NCBI GenBank assembly: GCA_030744755.1
Contig: JASLPY010000050.1
Span: forward strand, 1-39,163
Direction: 5' to 3'
Length of the DNA stretch: 39,163 nucleotides
Source: Kiritimatiellia bacterium
GTDB taxonomy: Bacteria > Verrucomicrobiota > Kiritimatiellia > UBA8416 > JADHWI01
The first letter of the stretch is position 1; each line of letters starts with the position of its first letter. Below are positions 33,744 through 39,163 of this stretch, one piece after another. The position numbers were made by a program, and so were the translations under genes. Below the pieces are notes generated by a model that was not told where the DNA came from, did not search any database, and saw nothing but the letters and a program-made list of their open reading frames with translations.

Positions 33744-35285
33744 CTACTGCTCTGGTGTCTGTTCTTTGTTGAGGCGCCAGATGAAGCCGGCGGATTCGAA
33801 ATCTGACCGGGAGTTTCGAATTGTTTCGAGAAGGCGTTTTGATATCTGTTTGTACTCTGTCGAGCGGGACACCGCGAAAGGCTGCGTCGCCTTGGCGCGG
33901 GGGGAGTCGATCGCTACCACGTCCAGCTTGGCATTCTCGGCAAGCGTGTCTGTTCTGTAAGCCAGGACGGCATCGGCGGCGGAAGTGGTCACCGCGGGCA
34001 CCAGCATCGAAGACGTGGGGGTTTGTGTCACAACGTTGTTCTCGATCAATGTGTGATAAAGTCCGGCATGCTCCAGAAGGCGCTTGGAAAGAATCCCGAT
34101 TGTGCACTGGTCCGGCTGGCCGATTGCAAGACGAATGCCCGGACGTGTAAGATCCGTGAGAGACTTGATGTTCTTCGGGTTGCCTTCGGCCACCACTATA
34201 ACGATCTCGGTGTCGGAGACACGGAGGCCGTCTTCGAAAAGATCCTGTACCACATCCAGATAGTACGTGTCGCAGGCCATGTATGTATCGGGGAACCCCG
34301 ATTCCTGCTTGCGGTCGATGGCTTTCATCTGTGCGGTGAGGATACCGCAACCGTTGTAGACGGTATTTACGAGAACGCCTTCTCTCTGTTCGAAGCGTTT
34401 GATGATGGGTTCCAGGGCTCCCCGGTTAACGGAGCCCGAGAAGAAGGTGATCTCGGGGTATTTTTCCCATGGATCGCCGTCCACGGGTTCGTATCCCGTG
34501 CTTTCGAACACAGGCAGTCCGCGGTTGCTCCCTGCGAGGTAGCGGGCGAAATCGAGGGCCAGTGCCGGGCTCTGCGAGAACGCCGTGGCGCCCACTGTGA
34601 TGACGCTTGCTCCCGCATCAAGCTCTGGCGTTCGGATAGTTTCCAGTTCGGGATATTGGCTTGCGGTTGCGGACCATACAACAGCTGCATCTACGCTGCC
34701 GATCTTGACGCTATTGGCCACGTCGGGAACGGTAGGCTTAAAGACGCCGTTTTCGGTGGTATGGATTTCAAGCTTCTCCCAGTGGCCAGACTTGCGCAGA
34801 ACCTCACGCGTTCGCTTTCCGATGGCCGCCTGGTCGGGATTGCCGAGAGCCACGCTGATGTTTTCTCTGAGCAGGTCGTCGATTGAATGTATGCCTTTGG
34901 GGTTGCCGGCAGGCACCACAATGACTGGTCGCATACTGGCGATGGGAATGGTTTCCTTTATCAGTCCCTTATCTCGGGCTATTTCCAGGTAGGCGTCGTC
35001 GGCTGCGAGGTAGAGGTCGGCGATCCTGGAGATCTGGAGCTGGTTGAGCAGGGTATTTGATCCGCCGTACTGGACTTCGATCATCACGCCCCGCTCGCGT
35101 TCGTATTCGGAGCGTATTGATTCTACCGGCAAGCGCATGCCGGCGGCGCAGAAGAAAACTACCTTGCCTTCCGTAGCTGTCGCGGGTCTGTCTGTTCTCA
35201 TCAGAAGAGCTACCAGGGCGATAAGCACACACACGGCCACGATAATGACCATGTATATCCGCCGAGAACCCGTCAATCCTATCAT
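33744..35285 (-). CDS. Tandem (double) ModA-type oxyanion-binding protein, membrane-anchored
   Basis: 513 residues: one N-terminal membrane anchor (about 10-28) and two complete ModA-like lobes in one chain. Lobe 1 (about 41-265) has KVVFFCAAGMRLPVESI, QYGGSNTLLNQL, VVPAGNPKGIHSIDDLL and ALGNPDQAAIGKRTREVL. Lobe 2 (278-505) has EITFFSGSVNRGALEPII, YNGCGILTAQM, VVAEGNPKNIKSLTDL and AIGQPDQCTIGILSKRLL. Single ModA proteins are about 230-260 residues. ATG 35285 has AAGGA eight bases upstream; TTG 35294 is less likely. The first gene of the transport operon, with a good promoter upstream. Whether both lobes bind ligand is unknown. Confidence 0.9.
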   Translation of the reverse strand: MIGLTGSRRIYMVIIVAVCVLIALVALLMRTDRPATATEGKVVFFCAAGMRLPVESIRSEYERERGVMIEVQYGGSNTLLNQLQISRIADLYLAADDAYLEIARDKGLIKETIPIASMRPVIVVPAGNPKGIHSIDDLLRENISVALGNPDQAAIGKRTREVLRKSGHWEKLEIHTTENGVFKPTVPDVANSVKIGSVDAAVVWSATASQYPELETIRTPELDAGASVITVGATAFSQSPALALDFARYLAGSNRGLPVFESTGYEPVDGDPWEKYPEITFFSGSVNRGALEPIIKRFEQREGVLVNTVYNGCGILTAQMKAIDRKQESGFPDTYMACDTYYLDVVQDLFEDGLRVSDTEIVIVVAEGNPKNIKSLTDLTRPGIRLAIGQPDQCTIGILSKRLLEHAGLYHTLIENNVVTQTPTSSMLVPAVTTSAADAVLAYRTDTLAENAKLDVVAIDSPRAKATQPFAVSRSTEYKQISKRLLETIRNSRSDFESAGFIWRLNKEQTPEQ

Positions 35286-35343
35286 TCGAACCAATCCTTT
35301 CGCCCCGCGCTGAGAATGGCGAGCTTGTTAATATAGTCGCATA

Positions 35344-35373
35344 AGTATGAAACCGCGTAGACACGAATGTCAA
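35344..35373 (-). promoter_or_regulatory. Predicted sigma-70 promoter of the molybdate/tungstate operon
   Basis: On the minus strand TTGACA (35373-35368) is followed after 18 bp by CATACT (35349-35344). It lies about 60 bp upstream of the binding-protein start. A TATA-rich stretch GACTATATTAAC follows and could hold a regulator site, but no clear ModE palindrome is seen. Confidence 0.45.
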
Positions 35374-35424
35374 ACAGAAGTGGGGGACAAGTAGCAGGAA
35401 TGGAGAAGCGAGGTGTGGAATGGG

Positions 35425-36105
35425 CTAGAAAGCCAGGTGATAGCCTATCGTCAGGATTGCGAGGTCTACGATGGCGTGGCTTAGGTATCCGGGCCATATT
35501 GAGCGATAGTGGTGGTAGCACCATGACCATACCGCACCGCCTGTGAAAACACCCAGGGTGGAGATGAGAATGAGTGGTGGCGGGAGGAATGTTGCTATCG
35601 CCCAGATGTGGTGAAAAGTGAACCCGATGGCCGAGACGGGAACGGCCAGCCAGCCGGGCATGAGGCGTTCGCACTGATACACTACGAACCAACGCCATAC
35701 GTATTCCTCAAGAATGGAATTCACGAGTATCCAGTAAGCCGCGCCCATGAAATAACTCTCACGGTTCACCATGCCGATCCCGTTTACGATTTGGGCGACC
35801 ATGTCGTGATCAATGACGCGTGCACCTATAAAGAAGTAGAGCGCACCAATGATGACACTCATCAGCAGGCCGGTCAGTATACCTGCCCCCAGGCCTCCGC
35901 GTGCGAGTGGGGAACAGCTCGTTTTCTGTTTTTCTATAAAGATCCACCAGAAGGCTGGAAAGATCAGTACCCAGATCTTTGATATGGCAAAAACAGTAAG
36001 CCCCAGGGGAGTTCCGGGAAACCAGACCATGCCGAAGAGCACGGCGATGCTTGGAACGGGGACGAGGAGAGCCAGGGCGAGGAGGGGACGGGTCTCAACG
36101 CCCAA
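35425..36105 (-). CDS. CPBP-family intramembrane metalloprotease
   Basis: About 226 residues with seven or more membrane segments. The family motifs are present: SILEEYVWRWFV (EExxxR), FTFHHIWA and LSHAIVDLAI, giving the two Glu, Arg and His residues of the active site. CPBP (CAAX protease and bacteriocin-processing) enzymes cleave membrane substrates or act in immunity; the substrate is unknown. The start is odd: no ATG is in frame before residue 25, and the first usable codon, TTG 36105, is the last base triplet of a CGCCCAA heptamer unit (36099-36105). The repeat may have replaced the original start region, or translation may begin at GTG/ATG codons inside the first helix. Confidence 0.85.
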   Translation of the reverse strand: MGVETRPLLALALLVPVPSIAVLFGMVWFPGTPLGLTVFAISKIWVLIFPAFWWIFIEKQKTSCSPLARGGLGAGILTGLLMSVIIGALYFFIGARVIDHDMVAQIVNGIGMVNRESYFMGAAYWILVNSILEEYVWRWFVVYQCERLMPGWLAVPVSAIGFTFHHIWAIATFLPPPLILISTLGVFTGGAVWSWCYHHYRSIWPGYLSHAIVDLAILTIGYHLAF

Positions 36106-36119
36106 CGCCCAACGTCCAA
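36099..36119 (+). repeat. CGCCCAA heptamer array (three units)
   Basis: Units CGCCCAA, CGCCCAA, CGTCCAA, then G, preceded by the purine-rich GGAGGGGACGGG and TC, as at the other copies. The flank after it (AAGGTGGA) matches the recQ copy (AAGCTGGA). The array overlaps the apparent start of the CPBP gene. Confidence 0.88.
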
Positions 36120-36218
36120 GGTGGAGTGTCTGAAGGTCTTTGGCTCATTGAGAAAACTGGAATAAAGAATTGTCGCGTCGTTACGCGTGATGGTTTCTGG
36201 GCGGGGGTAGAAAAGGCG

Positions 36219-36252
36219 ACGCCCCGCCGGTTTTTGATTTCCGGCGGGGCGT
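36219..36252 (-). terminator. Intrinsic terminator of the cold-shock gene
   Basis: Perfect 12-bp arms ACGCCCCGCCGG (36219-36230) and CCGGCGGGGCGT (36241-36252) around a 10-base loop. On the minus strand it is followed closely by CGCCTTTTCT, a short T-run. It lies 13 bp beyond the cold-shock gene stop. Confidence 0.75.
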
Positions 36253-36264
36253 GCAGGTCGGAGT

Positions 36265-36462
36265 CTAGTCGTTTACGACACTGACGCCCTTCGCTGCAGG
36301 TCCTTTGCGGCCTTCGCCAACTTCGAACTCAACGCGATCACCTTCGCGCAGGGTTGCACCCTGTACCTCGGAATGATGGACGAAGATATCCTCGCCACTA
36401 TCCTGGCCGATGAAGCCGAAACCCTTGTCGATGCTGAACCACTTTACTGTACCTGTTGCCAT
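36265..36462 (-). CDS. Cold-shock domain protein (CspA family)
   Basis: A 65-residue single-stranded nucleic-acid binding protein, full length for the family. MATGTVKWFSIDKGFGFIGQ contains RNP1 (KGFGFI, 13-18); RNP2 is DIFVHH (25-30). It probably acts as an RNA chaperone. ATG 36462 is preceded by GGGAGG with eight bases between. It lies downstream of the peptidyl-prolyl isomerase gene on the same strand, 78 bp apart, with its own terminator after it. A CCTTTCC/GGAAAGG hairpin (36490-36517) sits in the leader. Confidence 0.97.
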   Translation of the reverse strand: MATGTVKWFSIDKGFGFIGQDSGEDIFVHHSEVQGATLREGDRVEFEVGEGRKGPAAKGVSVVND

Positions 36463-36540
36463 TTTGATGGCCTCCCTGTTGTGATGCCGCCTTTCCAGTC
36501 CCGTACCTCGGGAAAGGAATTCAGCGACGTATCTTCTCTA

Positions 36541-37617
36541 CTAGTTGATTGCGCGTGTTATATCTGCAGCGCTCTTGAGTTCCTCAACATACTTCATTGC
36601 AGCGTCACGCTTGTTTCTCTGGTTGAGGAACGATGCGATTCTGTCCTTGATATCCTCGAGCGGCTGAACACCTGCCTTGTTTCGGGCGGTAACCTGGATT
36701 ATGTGATATCCAAACTGAGTCTCGATTATCGGTCCGACAGCATCGATCTCTTGCGAAAACGCGGCCTTTTCAAATTCCGGAACCATTCTTCCCTTGGAGA
36801 ATGCGCCCAGGTCGCCACCCTTTGCCTTGCTGGGGCAGTCCGAGTGTTCCTTCGCGGCCGCAGCAAAGTCGGCACCATCGGTGAGTTCCTTGTGTATTTT
36901 CTCGAGGTCGGCTTTCTTTGTTGCCTTGGCGGCATCGTCATCTTCCGCGTCGTACCTTACGAGGATGTGGCGGGCCTGAACTGTTTCCGGCTGCTCGAAC
37001 TGCGGCTGGTTCTCGTCGTAGAACTTCTTGATATCCTCGTCGCTGGCATCGGCTATGGCTTCAAGTTGGGTATCCATGAGCTTGCGCGTTTTGACGTCGT
37101 TGTTGAGCCGTTTGCGCAGATCATCCATGGTCATTCCCTGGTTCTGAAGTGCGATCTCAAATGTCATTCCCGGGGGAAGCCTTGTCTTCAGCTCTTCCAC
37201 GCTTTCATCAATATCCTTGTCAGTTACGGCGATCTTCTGCTTGTCGGCTTCCTTCAGAAGAAGTGTTTCGGCGATGAATCCGTCCACCAACATTTCCTGC
37301 GCGTCTTTTCTGGCCGCGGCTGCCCTGTCGGGAGGCATCTGCGCCGTCCCTCGGGATCTCATGTAAGCATCGATGCGCTTGTCCAGTTCGCCCTGCGTGA
37401 GCTTCTCGTCTGCGACAGATACGACCACCTTGTTGGGATCGGTTTGTGCGGGGACTCCGAGCTCAGAGGCCTGTATGGGTGCGATAGCTGACACATCGGG
37501 TGTTCCCTTGGCGGGCGCTTCCGGTGTTTCGGCGGTTTTGTCCTTGCATCCTGTGATTGCCACCAGTGCTGCGGCGGTCAGAACAGCGGCTATCGTGAAT
37601 CGGCATAATGATTTCAT
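36541..37617 (-). CDS. SurA/PpiC-type peptidyl-prolyl isomerase lipoprotein
   Basis: 358 residues. Signal and lipobox are AALVAITGC (C24), followed by a Pro/Ala-rich linker, a SurA-N-like helical region (about 62-190, VVVSVADEKLTQGELDKRI ...) and a parvulin rotamase domain (about 205-300: VQARHILVRYD, GGDLGAFSKGRMVPEFEKAAF, IIETQFGYHIIQV). It should assist folding of outer-membrane or periplasmic proteins. ATG 37617 has AAGGA 11 bases upstream; ATG 37629 is the other possibility. The open frame continues 1 kb upstream but that stretch is antisense to the acyltransferase gene and not coding. Confidence 0.92.
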   Translation of the reverse strand: MKSLCRFTIAAVLTAAALVAITGCKDKTAETPEAPAKGTPDVSAIAPIQASELGVPAQTDPNKVVVSVADEKLTQGELDKRIDAYMRSRGTAQMPPDRAAAARKDAQEMLVDGFIAETLLLKEADKQKIAVTDKDIDESVEELKTRLPPGMTFEIALQNQGMTMDDLRKRLNNDVKTRKLMDTQLEAIADASDEDIKKFYDENQPQFEQPETVQARHILVRYDAEDDDAAKATKKADLEKIHKELTDGADFAAAAKEHSDCPSKAKGGDLGAFSKGRMVPEFEKAAFSQEIDAVGPIIETQFGYHIIQVTARNKAGVQPLEDIKDRIASFLNQRNKRDAAMKYVEELKSAADITRAIN

Positions 37618-37698
37618 TGTGGGTTTCATCCTTTGCATAGAAAGCCATAGACTGACGGAATCAGTGCGATGGTTGGTGGTGTGGGGTGGTTTCTGGTT

Positions 37699-37714
37699 TG
37701 ACATTCTGATGTCA
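37699..37714. promoter_or_regulatory. Palindrome between divergent ppiC-like and plsC-like genes
   Basis: TGACAT and ATGTCA flank four bases. It lies in the 285-bp divergent spacer 37618-37902, 82 bp from the isomerase start, so it could be an operator. Nothing confirms this. Confidence 0.3.
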
Positions 37715-37820
37715 GGATAGCCTGAGAGTGAAGGTGGGCTTCCTGCAGTTCCCTTTTTGTGTATTTGCGCGGATAATAGTCCGTGCTGCGAAGGAATGCA
37801 AGGGGAATAATTGGAAAATC

Positions 37821-37848
37821 TTGGGTGTTGGATGTTGGTTGTTGGATG
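37821..37848 (-). repeat. Diverged, inverted CGCCCAA-type heptamer array
   Basis: On the plus strand: TTGGGTG, TTGGATG, TTGGTTG, TTGGATG, with exact 7-bp period; the complement is CACCCAA, CATCCAA, CAACCAA, CATCCAA. The preceding GGAAAA flank equals the complement of the flank at 29803. It lies in the spacer before the acyltransferase gene. Confidence 0.75.
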
Positions 37849-37902
37849 TTGATGAAAGGATCGGGTATGATCGGGCGGTGAGTTGTGTTGAAGGGAGGAA
37901 GG

Positions 37903-39090
37903 ATGAATATATTCAGACCGCAGAAGCCGTACGAATTTCGACCACCTAAGTTCCAGCCGATACTTGCACCTTTGCTTCAGAAGTTGAGCGAGAGGTTGAT
38001 GCGGGAAAAATTCAAGATAAGAAACATAACCGTTGAGGGCGACGGCGAGCTGGGCAGGCTTGCTGCGGATGGGGCTTCTCTGCTGATCGCTCCCAACCAC
38101 GCGGATCATCCCGATCCGCACATACTGCTGTATGCCGGCAAGAAGCACGGATTGCACTTCCACTTTATGGCGGCACGCGAAGGTTTCGAGAAGCACCAGG
38201 TATCGGCGTTTATGCTTCAGCGGATGGGGTGCTTCTCCGTGGACCGTGAAGGTGCGGACTTGTCGGCGGTGAGGACAGCGATGCAGATTGTGCAGGAAGG
38301 CAAGTATCCCCTGGTGATCTTTCCAGAAGGGGAGATTTATCATCACCATGAAAAACTGGACGACCTGAATGCGGGCGTCGCCACGATTGTGCTTCGTGCC
38401 TCCGGCAAGGTGCGATCCGGCAAGCGCTGTTGCGTTGTTCCCGCGGCAATTCGATACCGTTACGATGAGGAAGTCGAATCGACATTCTCCGAACGCATGG
38501 ACGTTCTTGAAACCCGGATACATTGGAAACCGAGACCCGAGTTGCCCGTAGTGGACAGGATATACAGGTTCGGGCGCGGTATGCTGGCATTGAAAGAGGA
38601 AGAGTTTCTCGGCCATGCTCAGACAGGAAACCTTGTTGAGAGGATTGCCGATCTTCAAGAAAGTCTCGTCAGCATGATCGAAGACAGGCGCGGTGCTGCC
38701 GCTGCGGGGCTTTCAGTGCCCGAGAGAATCAGGTGGCTGCGGGGTCGCATAAGAGGAAAGTTGATCGACAGGGAATCCCGCCCATCGCAAGACGAAGAGA
38801 AGCAGATGTATGATGATCTGGACACCATCTTCCTTGCAGCACAGCTCTATAGCTACCCGGGCCAGTACCTCAGGGATGAACCGAGCTTCAACCGGATCGC
38901 GGAGACCATTCTGAAGCTGGAAGAGGACGTTCTTGAGAAAGGTACGTATCCGGCACCCATGGATGCCAATGTGCGTTTCGGCAAACCGATCGATGTTGCG
39001 GAATTCATGAAGGAACACGGCCTGGATGTGAAGAGTGCGGTGAATCCTATTACCCGGTGCCTGAGTGAGAGGATTCAGGAGATGCTCTAG
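37903..39090 (+). CDS. PlsC-like 1-acyl-glycerol-phosphate acyltransferase family protein
   Basis: 395 residues. The acyltransferase motifs are NHADHPD (65-71, the H-x4-D catalytic motif) and FPEGE (140-144), with LQRMGCFSVDREG between. The family transfers acyl groups to lysophosphatidate or similar lipids at the membrane. No strong membrane helix is visible, and the C-terminal 180 residues (LHAQTGNLVERIADLQESL ... YDDLDTIFLAAQLYSYPGQYL) are an unusual extension beyond the PlsC core. The start ATG 37903 has GGGAGG four bases upstream. Divergent from the isomerase gene. Family firm, exact substrate unknown. Confidence 0.88.
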   Translation: MNIFRPQKPYEFRPPKFQPILAPLLQKLSERLMREKFKIRNITVEGDGELGRLAADGASLLIAPNHADHPDPHILLYAGKKHGLHFHFMAAREGFEKHQVSAFMLQRMGCFSVDREGADLSAVRTAMQIVQEGKYPLVIFPEGEIYHHHEKLDDLNAGVATIVLRASGKVRSGKRCCVVPAAIRYRYDEEVESTFSERMDVLETRIHWKPRPELPVVDRIYRFGRGMLALKEEEFLGHAQTGNLVERIADLQESLVSMIEDRRGAAAAGLSVPERIRWLRGRIRGKLIDRESRPSQDEEKQMYDDLDTIFLAAQLYSYPGQYLRDEPSFNRIAETILKLEEDVLEKGTYPAPMDANVRFGKPIDVAEFMKEHGLDVKSAVNPITRCLSERIQEML

Positions 39091-39163
39091 CGCGCATTAT
39101 TCATGAAATGCCTCAGGAGTCGAGAGACACGCGTTATGGGTTGCCGCAGAAAGGGTTTTTGGT

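Noticed and set aside
34023..34886. 287-codon plus-strand open frame opposite the double ModA gene
   Set aside because: Mirror frame of a clearly coding gene; no ribosome-binding site or recognisable domain.
36373..37491. 372-codon plus-strand open frame
   Set aside because: Antisense to the isomerase and cold-shock genes; cysteine- and leucine-rich shadow sequence without family features.
1500..38000. Possible CRISPR arrays, because of many short direct repeats
   Set aside because: The repeats are contiguous 7-bp units or dispersed palindromes without regular unique spacers, and no cas genes are present.
37618..38658. Long minus-strand open frame extending the peptidyl-prolyl isomerase upstream by about 350 codons
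   Set aside because: It is antisense to the well-supported acyltransferase gene, lacks domain features, and the lipoprotein signal with ribosome-binding site marks the true start at 37617.

Overview
The window looks like a chromosomal segment of a Gram-negative bacterium, moderately GC-rich, probably from the PVC group (Kiritimatiellota, Lentisphaerota or Verrucomicrobiota). That placement is inference. It rests on the envelope gene set (AsmA/YdbH-like and lipoproteins), a secreted lamin-tail protein with a YTVEWA...GPW...YYRV module, a Tat-type sugar isomerase and heptamer tandem repeats of a kind I associate with these phyla. No rRNA or marker gene settles it.

Layout. 1-282: copy of a dispersed repeat. 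283-3358: recQ and a Tat-exported sugar isomerase-like protein. 3359-3695: a second copy of the repeat. 3696-16630: a tightly spaced five-gene envelope operon: SH3b protein, M48 lipoprotein protease, AsmA/YdbH-like protein, DUF1318 (YdbL-like) lipoprotein, and a 2560-residue exported PD40-TPR-CHAT protein. 16675-18258: YaiI/YqxD and a lamin-tail protein, both minus. 18497-22434: a patchwork of a SixA-like phosphatase, an uncharacterised cysteine-motif protein, broken fragments (aspartic-protease module, AlbA_2-type protein, truncated second sixA), an intact Fic gene with a palindromic operator, and tRNA-Val(GAC) flanked by palindromic elements. 22741-23378: VapBC-type toxin-antitoxin pair. 23379-23998: a third repeat copy carrying a 200-bp insertion. 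23999-27634: MFS transporter and CLC channel, separated by an inverted-repeat-bounded block. 27969-29693: ABC exporter. 29815-35285: minus-strand molybdate/tungstate and sulfur-carrier cluster: a double-ModA binding protein, ModB, ModC, a MoaD-like carrier, an E1 enzyme and a MoeB-rhodanese. 35425-39090: CPBP protease, cold-shock protein, SurA/PpiC lipoprotein and a PlsC-like acyltransferase.

How genes work together. The 3.7-16.6 kb operon looks like an envelope maintenance or surveillance unit: an inter-membrane AsmA-type bridge with its DUF1318 partner, a periplasmic M48 protease, and a very large exported CHAT-peptidase protein. The 29.8-35.3 kb block joins oxyanion import to sulfur-carrier activation, as expected for molybdenum or tungsten cofactor supply.

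The strongest unexplained signals are repeats. Several unrelated 7-bp tandem arrays recur (CGCCCAA, CGCCTAA, TGAAACY, CATCCYT). One sits in frame inside the RecQ zinc domain, and another supplies the apparent start codon of the CPBP gene. A composite element with heptamer inverted ends occurs three times. A palindromic element abuts the tRNA 3' end and also interrupts a partial tRNA copy. A hairpin pair shows compensatory changes.
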